Shown: piece after piece, positions 1-7,920 of the stretch | Layout of the letters: each line of letters opens with the position of its first letter | Numbering within the stretch: position 1 is the stretch's first letter | Assembly (NCBI GenBank): GCA_910579425.1 | Contig: CAJTVL010000005.1 | Location: forward strand, 1 to 64,000 | Reading direction: 5' to 3' | Length of the DNA stretch: 64,000 nt | Origin: an uncultured Lachnospiraceae bacterium | GTDB lineage: Bacteria > Bacillota > Clostridia > Lachnospirales > Lachnospiraceae | The notes under the pieces: model-generated | The model's database searches: none | The model's input: only the letters and a program-made list of their open reading frames with translations | What the model was told of the DNA's origin: nothing | Made by a program: the position numbers and the translations under genes

Positions 1-316
1 GCTGGAGCATGTAATCATTACATTTCAGAAAAATGAAATACCGCTCTTTGGAAGGGCGGTAGAAGTTGTAGGTTGCAGTCCATTTTTATTGTAATCTTTT
101 GTACACTGAAGCAATGAAAAGAAAAAAGGAGATCTTCGGGCATGAAGGAAATCCATTGTCGGGAGGTTATAGAACGTATACGGACAGTCGAACTCCCCCC
201 TTCTTAACATCCGGGAATGTCTTTGTGGCAGGATAACCGCTTTTTACAGCATCTCATCCGCCATATTTGTACTCCCTTTTCAGAATTGTGTACCCAGGGA
301 AAGTGAACTTATAAAT
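1..316. other. No gene recognised at left edge
   Basis: About 300 bases ahead of the first convincing gene. The open frame on the minus strand (25-210) has a composition-driven sequence, no family resemblance and no clear ribosome site, so I do not call it. I see no hairpin with a T-run and no RNA gene. Confidence 0.5.
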
Positions 317-350
317 ATGCATTGTATGCATCAGGCATATACTTTATAAT
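317..350 (+). promoter_or_regulatory. Promoter with overlapping palindrome, methyltransferase-TetR operon
   Basis: A -35 TTGTAT (322-327) and a perfect -10 TATAAT (345-350) are separated by 17 bases. The repeat ATGCAT-TGT-ATGCAT (317-331) covers the -35 box. The position suits repression by the TetR-family product encoded second in the operon; that link is inference. Confidence 0.6.
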
Positions 351-388
351 CAAGCATATAAACTGAAATTTGAAAGGAACATATTTTA

Positions 389-1054
389 ATGAATTTATCT
401 ATAATAGGCAAAGCAGACGGCCCCACTTCCATATTTTTGGCAGGACGGTTTGGAAATCTGTTCATGATTCCGGCATTTTTGATCATAGTATTTTTTTATG
501 GAATCTATTTTGCAAAACAGATTTCCTCAAAGCGCCAGGGAATCCGAACCAATCAGCTCGGACGCAGAAAAGAAAAATCTGTCCGGATCAGGGAGTTTAT
601 CTTGACGGCGGCTGCGGTTTTTATAGTGCCGGCGCAGGTCGTTTCTATCCTGTTTGACTTAAGCCGGATGCCCTCGGCCCTGAGGGTGGCGGGGATTATA
701 TTGGGGATATTAGGCGATCTCATTTTTCTGACTGCGGTTCTGACCATGAAAAGCAGTTGGCGGGCGGGAATACCGGTTAATGAGAAGACAGAGTTTGTCT
801 CCTGTGGTATTTACCGTTACAGCCGAAACCCGGCTTTTGTGGGATTTGACCTGATGTATATAGGGATTCTGATGATGTATTTTAACCTGGGGCTGCTTGT
901 GATTACGGTTTGGGCGGCAGGGATGCTGCATCTGCAGAGCCTTCAGGAGGAGAGGTATCTGCAGGCGGTATTTGGAGAGGAATATCTTGCCTACAAAATG
1001 TGTACCTGTCGGTATCTTGGCAGGAAAAAGCAGCAGACGGTTAATCCCTCATGA
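389..1054 (+). CDS. Membrane protein of the isoprenylcysteine carboxyl methyltransferase (ICMT)/phospholipid methyltransferase type
   Basis: A 221-residue polytopic membrane protein. The C-terminal half carries the ICMT-like signature: an RNPAFVGFDLMY segment, a hydrophobic stretch, then an EERYLQAVFGEEYLAYK segment close to the usual E-x(n)-FGEEYxxY ending that binds S-adenosylmethionine. Such proteins methylate lipids or prenylated or small substrates at the membrane; the substrate here is unknown. The first 20 residues contain GKADGPTSIFLAGRFG, which resembles the conserved GGADGPT-IF motif of the beta subunit of Na+-pumping decarboxylases and is unrelated to methyl transfer. A weak AAAGGA site lies 11 bases upstream of the ATG. 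The TetR gene follows after 24 bases, so the two probably form an operon driven from 322-350. Confidence 0.75.
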   Translation: MNLSIIGKADGPTSIFLAGRFGNLFMIPAFLIIVFFYGIYFAKQISSKRQGIRTNQLGRRKEKSVRIREFILTAAAVFIVPAQVVSILFDLSRMPSALRVAGIILGILGDLIFLTAVLTMKSSWRAGIPVNEKTEFVSCGIYRYSRNPAFVGFDLMYIGILMMYFNLGLLVITVWAAGMLHLQSLQEERYLQAVFGEEYLAYKMCTCRYLGRKKQQTVNPS

Positions 1055-1078
1055 AACAGATAAAAGGAGTCACAGGCC

Positions 1079-1675
1079 ATGTCAAATACAACCAAACTGG
1101 CGCTGGAAGCGTCTCTTAAGAATCTTTTGTTACATAAATCCATCGACAAGATCACCATAGCAGATCTGACTGCGGACTGCGGTATCAGCCGGATGTCCTT
1201 TTATTATCACTTTAAGGATATTTACGATCTGGTGGAGTGGGTGTGCATGGAGGATGGAAAACGGGCGCTGCAGGGGAAAAAGACCTACGATACCTGGCAG
1301 GAGGGAATGCAGCAGATCTTTGAGGCAGTGATGGAGAACAAGCCCTTTATTCTTAATGTGTATCGGGGCGTCGGCAGGGAAAAGGTTGAAAATTTCCTGT
1401 ATCAGCTTACCTTTGAGCTGATACAGGGTGTAGTGGAGGAAAAGTGCGCAGAAAGCGTTCTTTCCGGGGAGGACAAAGCATTTATTGCCGGATTTTACAA
1501 ATTTGGCTTTGTGGGGCTTATGCTTGACTGGATTGGCCGGGGCATGAAAGAGGATTATGAGGAAATCATGCGTAAGCTGTGCCTAACCGTTCACGGGAAT
1601 ATCGCCAACTCCATTCATAATTTTGAGCAACATCAACATCTGTCCGCAAGATCACTGGGTGCGGATCTTCCTTAA
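1079..1675 (+). CDS. TetR/AcrR-family transcriptional regulator
   Basis: 198 residues. The N-terminal DNA-binding domain (about residues 5-50) shows the TetR pattern ITIADLTADCGISRMSFYYHF followed by KDIYDLVEW. The all-helical C-terminal domain resembles the TetR_C_8 group found beside dihydroxyacetone-kinase-like and membrane-protein genes. It follows the methyltransferase gene and is preceded by AAGGAG, so it is likely an autoregulator of the pair, possibly acting at the palindrome at 317-331. The last 16 or so residues (after NSIHNF) look like a read-through tail into a MerR remnant on the other strand, so the original C-terminus may have been replaced. Confidence 0.85.
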   Translation: MSNTTKLALEASLKNLLLHKSIDKITIADLTADCGISRMSFYYHFKDIYDLVEWVCMEDGKRALQGKKTYDTWQEGMQQIFEAVMENKPFILNVYRGVGREKVENFLYQLTFELIQGVVEEKCAESVLSGEDKAFIAGFYKFGFVGLMLDWIGRGMKEDYEEIMRKLCLTVHGNIANSIHNFEQHQHLSARSLGADLP

Positions 1676-1688
1676 CAGGACGCGGCGT

Positions 1689-1802
1689 AATCAACCTATC
1701 TCTGATGTCATCCAGGGAAAAGCCCAGATGCTTCAGGGATAGTATCTGATGGAGTTTGATGACATCTTTATCTGTATAGAGCCTGCTTTCGCCTTCACTC
1801 AC
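1689..1802 (-). pseudogene. MerR-family regulator remnant
   Basis: The minus strand encodes GESRLYTDKDVIKLHQI followed by LSLKHLGFSLDDIRDRL, which is the second half of a MerR winged-helix domain. The N-terminal helix-turn-helix and the coiled-coil/effector part are missing, and downstream residues in the same frame no longer look like MerR. A 13-bp perfect inverted repeat marks the upstream edge. It is a remnant, not a working gene. Confidence 0.7.
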
Positions 1803-1820
1803 AGCCGAAGGCGAAAGCAG
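1783..1820. terminator. Perfect 13-bp stem-loop between convergent genes
   Basis: CTGCTTTCGCCTT (1783-1795) and AAGGCGAAAGCAG (1808-1820) form a perfect stem with a 12-base loop. It lies between the TetR gene and the convergent fucosidase gene, so it may act as a bidirectional terminator, but the following tract (TCTTTCCCC) is only weakly T-rich. Confidence 0.45.
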
Positions 1821-1849
1821 TCTTTCCCCGCCCGATTCAAATCCGTTAT

Positions 1850-3157
1850 TTAGAAAAGCTCCAGCTCCAGTACAGTATCCCGTTCATCGTACAGGCCTGC
1901 AACGCCAAGATCCACATAGGCATCGTCCGGATAATTTTCGCCGTTCCAGGGGCGGGACAGGGGAAGCTCCGAGCCGTCCTCCAAAAGACGTGCCTTTTTC
2001 AGCTTACCCTCTAAGCCCTCCAGGCGAAAGCCTCCTACCCGCCTGTCGTAAATGTGGGCATAGAGCATTTTTCCCTTCTGGGTATACCTTCCCCATTCCG
2101 GCTTGGGCAGGGCGCTTTTGCCGCAGCCGTAAATACTGTCGGAGTTGACGCGCATCCACTCGCCCACCTCTTTCAGAATGCGGATGCTGTCCCGGGGAAT
2201 ATCGCCCTTGGCATTGGGGCCAACGTTGATCAGCATATTGCCGCCCTTGCTGACACATTCCACCAGCATATGGATTACATTTTCCGTAGTCTTGTAATCC
2301 CAGGGCTTGTTTTTGGCATAACCCCAGTTCTCGTTTAAGGTCAGGCATAATTCCCAGGGAACGTCCCGCCCCAGCACGTCCGTTTCGCCCTCCGCTGGCA
2401 TCATGCATTCCGGGGAGACAAAGTCCCCTGAATGGAGGTCGGGCTCTTCCTTCCTGGCATCCCCGCCCAGGCGGTTGTCGATGACAATATCGGGCTGGAT
2501 GGAGCGCATCATCTCGATCAGCTCCCTGGAATGCCAGGTTTCGCCGCTCATGTGCTCGAACTGTGTGCCTTTCAGCCTCTCATTGTCATAGGAAAAATCA
2601 AACCACATGACATCGATCTGGCCGTAATTGGTGAGCAGCTCCCTGACCTGGTTGTGGAAGTAGGTAATATAATTGTCCCAATTGTGCTTCACATCTTTGT
2701 AGGCTTCATTGTCCCTCATGGGGTGCTGCCTGTCCCCATAGTGGGGAAAATCAGGATGATGCCAGTCGATCACAGAGTAATAAAAACCGATCTTGATTCC
2801 CTCTGCCCGGAAGGCCTCCACATATTCCCGCACCAGATCTCGTCCGCACTTGGTATTGGTGCTCTTATAGTCGGTGTAAGCGGAATCAAACAGACAAAAG
2901 CCATCGTGATGCTTTGTGGTGAGCACCGCGTATTTCATGCCGGCCTCCTTCGCCAGCTTAGCCCATTCCCGAGGATTGTAGCGGACAGGATTAAATTCCT
3001 CAAAATATTTCTGATATTCCTCTGTGGAAATTTTTTCATTGCTTTTTACCCACTCTCCCCGGGCCGGAATGGCATATAGCCCCCAGTGGATGAACATGCC
3101 GAATCTGGCCTCGCGGAACCATTCGGTGCGTTTTTCTCTCTCTTTGTACCTTCCCAT
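1850..3157 (-). CDS. Alpha-L-fucosidase, GH29
   Basis: 435 residues. It starts with the GH29 signature WFREARFGMFIHWGLYAIPA, followed by AVLTTKHHDGFCLFDS and GIKIGFYYSVIDWHHPD. The retaining nucleophile is expected to be the Asp of IDVMWFDFSYD. The TIM barrel occupies about residues 10-345 and a short beta-sandwich-like tail follows. No signal peptide is visible, so it should act in the cytoplasm on imported fucosylated oligosaccharides, releasing L-fucose. The start has AAAGG upstream. It lies 29 bases downstream of a small same-strand gene, probably in one transcript from the promoter at 3494-3522. Confidence 0.93.
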   Translation of the reverse strand: MGRYKEREKRTEWFREARFGMFIHWGLYAIPARGEWVKSNEKISTEEYQKYFEEFNPVRYNPREWAKLAKEAGMKYAVLTTKHHDGFCLFDSAYTDYKSTNTKCGRDLVREYVEAFRAEGIKIGFYYSVIDWHHPDFPHYGDRQHPMRDNEAYKDVKHNWDNYITYFHNQVRELLTNYGQIDVMWFDFSYDNERLKGTQFEHMSGETWHSRELIEMMRSIQPDIVIDNRLGGDARKEEPDLHSGDFVSPECMMPAEGETDVLGRDVPWELCLTLNENWGYAKNKPWDYKTTENVIHMLVECVSKGGNMLINVGPNAKGDIPRDSIRILKEVGEWMRVNSDSIYGCGKSALPKPEWGRYTQKGKMLYAHIYDRRVGGFRLEGLEGKLKKARLLEDGSELPLSRPWNGENYPDDAYVDLGVAGLYDERDTVLELELF

Positions 3158-3186
3158 AATTTTTACCTTTCTGCGTCTAGCCGCCG

Positions 3187-3381
3187 CTAAAGCCTACATA
3201 AGCCTGCATTAGTCATTTGCCAATGGCGGCTTTGGGTAAAGCTTGCGGTTAATTTCGTTTTTAGTGTCTCAATCTCTTCCTTTGCCGCCTCCACGCCGCC
3301 CTTTTCCAATTGCCGCTCGATTCTTTCCACTGCCGAAAGCTGATCGAAAAGATAGCCATTATACTCCTTTTCACTGGGCAT
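3187..3381 (-). CDS. Small coiled-coil protein of unknown function
   Basis: 64 residues, rich in Glu, Lys and Leu. Residues about 13-45 (LSAVERIERQLEKGG, then EAAKEEIETLKTKL) predict an amphipathic helix or coiled coil. It has a good ribosome site (AGGTGAG, 6 bases before ATG) and lies between a strong promoter and the fucosidase gene, which supports expression. I do not recognise a family and assign no function. Confidence 0.5.
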   Translation of the reverse strand: MPSEKEYNGYLFDQLSAVERIERQLEKGGVEAAKEEIETLKTKLTASFTQSRHWQMTNAGLCRL

Positions 3382-3493
3382 AGACTCACCTGCTTTCTGT
3401 TTGTCGCACGGAGGAACCCAGCGCAGATGGGAGGATTCCTTGTGACCCTCTTATGCTTTGTTTTTTATACAGCGTTTCTTTATTGATACCTGA

Positions 3494-3522
3494 ATTATAG
3501 CAAAAGGCCTGTAAGGTGTAAA
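3494..3522 (-). promoter_or_regulatory. Promoter for the small gene-fucosidase operon
   Basis: Read on the minus strand: TTTACA, a 17-base spacer, then TATAAT (5/6 and 6/6 matches). It leaves a leader of about 105 bases before the start at 3381. The rest of the divergent gap 3382-3725 holds the ribosome site for the oleate hydratase gene but no clear promoter for it. Confidence 0.65.
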
Positions 3523-3725
3523 GATGGTTAACAGCCCGTTTATTTTTAGACAAAATCCACATAATGATTAAAAACTTATCATTTCCCCTGTTTTGTAAGT
3601 GGAAAAGGTTCTTTAAAAGATATAGGATATGTTCATAACAGAAATGTGAAAGAAATTCACAGCAAAAGTAACGGGCAGCGTCATTGACAAAATGCTCTGA
3701 TATTAAAAGAAAGGTGGCAATTTTT

Positions 3726-5708
3726 ATGGCAAACAAAAAGAGTGTAGGACTTGGAGTAGCAGTGTTGGCAGCAGGAGCAGGGGCGGCAGCCGTTGCGGCG
3801 AAGAATCACAAAAAGGCAGGAACCGGTTCGGCCAAAGAGGCGAAAAAGAGAGCGGAAGCGGCGAGGAGCGAATACCGCAACACAGAGCTTGGAAAACATG
3901 AAAAGAACAGCAAGGGAATCTATTACACAAACGGCAACTATGAGGCGTTTGCAAGGCCCAGAAAGCCGGAGGGAGTGGATGAGAAAAACGCCTACCTGGT
4001 AGGGAGCGGCCTTGCCTCTTTAGCAGCGGCGTGCTTTTTGGTAAGGGACGGACAGATGCCCGGTTCTCATATTCATATTTTAGAAGCTATGGACATTGCC
4101 GGAGGCGCATGCGACGGCATTTATGACGCAACCAGGGGCTATGTCATGAGAGGCGGACGGGAAATGGAGAACCATTTTGAATGCCTGTGGGATTTGTTCC
4201 GCAGCATCCCCTCTCTGGAGACGCCGGGGGTGTCGGTGCTGGATGAGTATTACTGGCTGAATAAGGAAGACCCCAACTATTCCCTGTGCCGTGCCACAAG
4301 GGAGCAGGGGAAGGACGCCCATACAGACGGCAAATTCAATTTGAGCCAGAAGGGCTGCATGGAGATCATGAAGCTGTTTATGACAAAGGATGAGGATTTG
4401 TACGACAAGACCATAGAGGATGTGTTTGACGAGGAAGTTTTTGACTCTACCTTCTGGCTTTACTGGCGAACCATGTTTGCATTTGAGAACTGGCACAGCG
4501 CCTTGGAGATGAAGCTGTACTTCCAGAGGTTTATTCATCATATTGCAGGGCTTCCGGATTTCAGCGCCCTGAAATTTACCAAATACAATCAGTATGAATC
4601 CCTGATCCTTCCTATGCAGAGATATCTGGAGGAAGCAGGCGTTGATTTCCAGTTTAACACGGAAGTGACCAATGTGATTTTTGAAATCAACAACGGAAAA
4701 AAGGTGGCCCGTACCATCGAGTGCAGGGTAAAGGGAGTAGAAAAGGGCATCATGCTCACGGAAAACGACCTGGTGTTTGTGACCAATGGAAGCTGTACGG
4801 AGGGCACCGTGTACGGAGATCAGAATCACGCCCCCAACGGGGACGCAGAGGTGAGAACCAGCGGTTGTTGGAGCCTGTGGAAAAACATTGCCAGACAGGA
4901 TGCTTCCTTCGGGCATCCTGAGAAATTCTGCTCCGATGTGACGAAGACGAACTGGGAATCCGCAACCGTCACCACCCTGGATGACAAAATCCTTCCTTAT
5001 ATTACGGAGATCTGCAAGCGCGATCCTAAGAGCGGCAAGGTGGTTACCGGAGGTATCGTGAGCTGCCAGGATTCCAGTTGGCTCATGAGCTGGACCATCA
5101 ACAGGCAGGGACAGTTCAAGGAGCAGGATAAGGATAAGGTATGCGTGTGGGTATACGGACTCTTTACGGATGTTCCCGGAGATTTTGTGAAAAAGCCCAT
5201 GCGTGAATGTACCGGAAAAGAGATTACGGAAGAATGGCTCTACCATCTTGGCGTTCCCACCGAGGAAATCCCGGAGCTGGCGGAAAAGAGCGCGGTCTGC
5301 GTGCCTACTATGATGCCTTATATCACGGCTTTCTTCATGCCCAGAACCAAGGGCGACCGTCCTGACGTGATTCCCGACGGCTGTGTGAACTTTGCCTTCC
5401 TGGGACAGTTTGCGGATACGCCCCGAGACACTGTTTTCACCACCGAATATTCCGTCAGAACCGCCATGGAAGCCGTTTACGGGCTGCTTGGCGTGGACAG
5501 AGGGGTGCCGGAGGTCTGGGGAAGCGTTTACGACATCCGGGAGCTTCTCTCCAGCAGCGTGAAGCTCATGGACGGGAAATCCCCTCTGGAAATCGAGCTG
5601 CCGGGGCCTTTAAATGCCCTGAAAAAGCCCATACTCCGGGTGGTGAAAGGGACTGTTATCGAGAAGGTGCTGCGGGATTATGATGTGATAAAGGACGGGA
5701 TGATTTAA
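3726..5708 (+). CDS. ohyA: Oleate hydratase (fatty acid hydratase, myosin-cross-reactive antigen family)
   Basis: 660 residues, the family's usual size. It hydrates the double bond of oleate or linoleate to 10-hydroxy fatty acids and uses FAD structurally. Features: the FAD-binding AYLVGSGLASLAAA loop (about residue 90), EAMDIAGGACDG, YVMRGGREMENHFECLWDL, and the C-terminal NFAFLGQFADTPRDTVFTTEYS segment. The ATG at 3726 has GGTGG 8 bases upstream and is preferred over the in-frame upstream codon at 3684. The first 25 residues form an Ala/Gly-rich hydrophobic segment (VGLGVAVLAAGAGAAAVAA) followed by a Lys-rich stretch, which suggests membrane association. It is monocistronic and ends at a strong terminator. 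In gut bacteria this enzyme detoxifies host or dietary unsaturated fatty acids. Confidence 0.93.
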   Translation: MANKKSVGLGVAVLAAGAGAAAVAAKNHKKAGTGSAKEAKKRAEAARSEYRNTELGKHEKNSKGIYYTNGNYEAFARPRKPEGVDEKNAYLVGSGLASLAAACFLVRDGQMPGSHIHILEAMDIAGGACDGIYDATRGYVMRGGREMENHFECLWDLFRSIPSLETPGVSVLDEYYWLNKEDPNYSLCRATREQGKDAHTDGKFNLSQKGCMEIMKLFMTKDEDLYDKTIEDVFDEEVFDSTFWLYWRTMFAFENWHSALEMKLYFQRFIHHIAGLPDFSALKFTKYNQYESLILPMQRYLEEAGVDFQFNTEVTNVIFEINNGKKVARTIECRVKGVEKGIMLTENDLVFVTNGSCTEGTVYGDQNHAPNGDAEVRTSGCWSLWKNIARQDASFGHPEKFCSDVTKTNWESATVTTLDDKILPYITEICKRDPKSGKVVTGGIVSCQDSSWLMSWTINRQGQFKEQDKDKVCVWVYGLFTDVPGDFVKKPMRECTGKEITEEWLYHLGVPTEEIPELAEKSAVCVPTMMPYITAFFMPRTKGDRPDVIPDGCVNFAFLGQFADTPRDTVFTTEYSVRTAMEAVYGLLGVDRGVPEVWGSVYDIRELLSSSVKLMDGKSPLEIELPGPLNALKKPILRVVKGTVIEKVLRDYDVIKDGMI

Positions 5709-5763
5709 TAGGTTTTACTTTGCGGCAGTCGGACAGGAAACAGTAAGGAAATAGCGGCAGAGG

Positions 5764-5808
5764 AAAAGTGCGAAGCCACCGGGAAAGTTGCGGGGCTTCG
5801 CACTTTTT
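5764..5808 (+). terminator. Rho-independent terminator after ohyA
   Basis: AAAAGTGCGAAGCC (5764-5777) pairs perfectly with GGCTTCGCACTTTT (5794-5807), with a 16-base loop and a T-run within the descending arm. The A/T symmetry means it could also work on the minus strand. Confidence 0.85.
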
Positions 5809-5905
5809 AAGAGGATTTCGGGACAGATCCTTAATGCGGTGAGCATATCGAGGTTATAAAAATTTCATTAACAGATGGCAAAGGGTTTTTCTCAGCCAGG
5901 TAAAA

Positions 5906-5914
5906 TGTTATAAT
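5906..5914 (+). promoter_or_regulatory. Extended -10 promoter for the toxin-antitoxin pair
   Basis: TG-T-TATAAT forms an extended -10 about 65 bases before the antitoxin start. The matching -35 position is weak (TTTTTC), which is typical of extended -10 promoters. Confidence 0.45.
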
Positions 5915-5980
5915 ATAGGCATAGCTAAAATGCGGCTGTTATCCTGATGTGCATGGATAATTGTTCTGAAAGGAGATAAA

Positions 5981-6220
5981 ATGAGCATTTTGGAAAACAC
6001 AATTTCTATGATGGAGGTATTGCCAGAAGCCGATCTGCTGGAGATACAGAACTTTACAAAAAAGCTATTTCGGTTACGCAATGTCAACAGTTGCTTTCAG
6101 CCTGTCAGTGAAGAAAAAATTTTAGATGACCTTGCAACTTCAAGGAAGCAGATAGCTGAAGGAAAATCCAAGGAGATGGGGCAGGCAATAGAGGGGATAC
6201 GGAAGAAGTATGGATTATAA
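5981..6220 (+). CDS. Antitoxin of a ParE/RelE-type toxin-antitoxin pair
   Basis: 79 residues. The N-terminal part (MSILENTISMMEVLPEADL) and the C-terminal IRKKYGL, rich in charged residues, resemble small Phd/YefM- or RelB-like antitoxins that bind the toxin through a flexible C-terminus. The ribosome site AAGGAG precedes the ATG. The reading frame overlaps the toxin start by 11 bases, the usual translational coupling. The family assignment rests mostly on the context; the sequence alone is not diagnostic. Confidence 0.65.
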   Translation: MSILENTISMMEVLPEADLLEIQNFTKKLFRLRNVNSCFQPVSEEKILDDLATSRKQIAEGKSKEMGQAIEGIRKKYGL

Positions 6221-6524
6221 GGTTATCATTTCTGAACTGGCTGAGGCTCAACTTGACCATATTGTTTTCTATATTTTGTCTGAGTTGAGCAATGAACAGG
6301 CAGCCATCAGCGTTTTAAATGATGCGGAGGAGACAAAGCTGCGGCTAACTCATGTGGCGGGCAGCTTAAAGCTCAGTGACCATCCAAGATTGCGTGAATT
6401 GGGATACAGAATCATTCATTTTAAGCGTCACCAGTATATTATGGCATATAAAATCCAGGGCAAAGAAGTCCATGTTGAGGGCATATATCATTGTTCACAG
6501 GATTATCAGAATGTTTTACGATAG
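6210..6524 (+). CDS. ParE/RelE-superfamily toxin
   Basis: 104 residues. The pattern ISELAEAQLDHIVFYI at the start, the central RLRELGYRIIHFKRHQYIMAYKI and the terminal VEGIYHCSQDY match the ParE/RelE fold (plasmid stabilisation protein), with the basic and aromatic strand residues that poison gyrase (ParE) or cleave ribosome-bound mRNA (RelE). Which of the two applies cannot be decided here. It overlaps the antitoxin by 11 bases and the tail of the convergent MATE gene by 9 bases. Confidence 0.8.
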   Translation: MDYKVIISELAEAQLDHIVFYILSELSNEQAAISVLNDAEETKLRLTHVAGSLKLSDHPRLRELGYRIIHFKRHQYIMAYKIQGKEVHVEGIYHCSQDYQNVLR

Positions 6525-7859
6525 ATCCGCCAGCCCGGCCAGAACCCTCCACTTCCCGCGCCTGTACCTTACCAGGAAGCAAATCACCCGGCAGATCCAG
6601 TCCAGCACCATGGCAATCCACACGCCGATCGCCCCATACCCCAGGTTGGCCCCGATGAGATAGCTGAATCCGATCCGGAAGATAAACATGGAGGCGATGG
6701 ACACCACCATGGTATAGCGCACATCATTGCAGGCTCTGAGCATGTTGGGGAAGGTGAAGGACAGAGGCCAGAGCAGACAGGCGCATCCGTTGTGGATGAA
6801 GATCAGTGTCCGCGCCAGACTGGTGGTCTCCGGGCTTAGGCCGTATAAATCCAGAATCCAGCCCAGGTTCAAAAACAGAACCAGATTTAAGATTATGGTG
6901 GGGATGTAGGCGATGAGCAGCAGCTTTTTGGTGTAACTGCGGATCTGCTTTTCGTCTCCCGCTCCCACGCACTGGCCGATCACCGTGATCATAGCCAGAT
7001 TGATAGCGCCTCCGATCAGGACGCCCACGCTGTCCAGATTGTTTGCCACCCCGTTGGCGGCGATCTGTACCGTCCCAAAGCTGGAAATGATGCTGACCAC
7101 CAGCACACGGCCCAGCTGGAAAATGCCGTTTTCCACGCCGCTGGGAATTCCGATGTAGAGGATCTTTTTCACCATACCGAAATCCAGGTGAAAGGGCTCT
7201 TTCAGGAAGCAGATATCCAGCCTGGGATTTTTCAGGAGAAAATAAAGAATAATACTGCCTGCCGCCCGGGAGATCAGGGAAGGGATGGCCACGCCTGCAG
7301 CGCCCATATGCAGGCCGAAGATGCAGACGGCATTACCCACTACATTGATCAGGTTGATCAGGATAGAAACCTTGAGCGTGACCTTGGAATTTCCCATGGA
7401 GCGAAACAGGGCCGCACAGGCATTGTATACCGACAAAAAGGGGAAGGAGAGGGCGGAGATGGTCAGGTAAATCAGGGCGTTTTCCATAACGTCCGCCTCA
7501 ATGCTTCCAAAAAACAGCCGCAGCATGGGCTTCCTGATCAGGATCACCAGGATTCCCAGCAGTATGCCGGCGAAGATCACCGTATACAAAAGCTGGCTGG
7601 CCGACTTCCTGGCATCTTCCCTGCTCTTTGCCCCCAGATACTGAGAGGTGACCACAGCCCCTCCGGTTGCCAGGGCCGCCATAATGTTGAACATCAGCAT
7701 ATTGATCATATCCACCAGCGATACGCCGGAGACGGCGGCTTCCCCCACGGAAGAAATCATCATGGTGTCTGCCATGCCTACCGTGATGGCCAACGCCTGC
7801 TCAAAAATCAGAGGAATAATCAGTTTTCGCAAATCCTTGCCGGAAAATAAAGGTTCCAT
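6516..7859 (-). CDS. MATE-family multidrug efflux transporter
   Basis: 447 residues with about 12 membrane segments arranged as two homologous halves. MATE hallmarks are visible: EQALAITVGMADTMMISSVGEAAVSGVSL at the N-terminus (reported here in pieces: GMADTMMIS and AAVSGVSLVD), VVTSQYLGA, and in the second half IAANGVANNLDSV and the QCVGAGDEKQ motif. These proteins export cationic drugs, dyes or metabolites in exchange for Na+ or H+. It lies 61 bases downstream of a second MATE gene on the same strand, with which it may be co-transcribed. The 3' end overlaps the convergent toxin gene. Confidence 0.9.
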   Translation of the reverse strand: MEPLFSGKDLRKLIIPLIFEQALAITVGMADTMMISSVGEAAVSGVSLVDMINMLMFNIMAALATGGAVVTSQYLGAKSREDARKSASQLLYTVIFAGILLGILVILIRKPMLRLFFGSIEADVMENALIYLTISALSFPFLSVYNACAALFRSMGNSKVTLKVSILINLINVVGNAVCIFGLHMGAAGVAIPSLISRAAGSIILYFLLKNPRLDICFLKEPFHLDFGMVKKILYIGIPSGVENGIFQLGRVLVVSIISSFGTVQIAANGVANNLDSVGVLIGGAINLAMITVIGQCVGAGDEKQIRSYTKKLLLIAYIPTIILNLVLFLNLGWILDLYGLSPETTSLARTLIFIHNGCACLLWPLSFTFPNMLRACNDVRYTMVVSIASMFIFRIGFSYLIGANLGYGAIGVWIAMVLDWICRVICFLVRYRRGKWRVLAGLADLS

Positions 7860-7920
7860 TTTTTCTCATTTCTGCACGGCCTTTCCGTGCGCTTTTTCTG
7901 GACCTAAGGGTGTCTGTTTC

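Noticed and set aside
4080..5246. 388-codon open frame on the minus strand
   Set aside because: Lies fully antisense to the oleate hydratase gene, with no ribosome site and no family resemblance; a shadow of the GC-biased codons of the real gene.
7874..7890. GCACGG/CCGTGC hairpin followed by a T-run between the two MATE genes
   Set aside because: The T-run is on the plus strand, whereas both genes are on the minus strand, so it would not terminate them.
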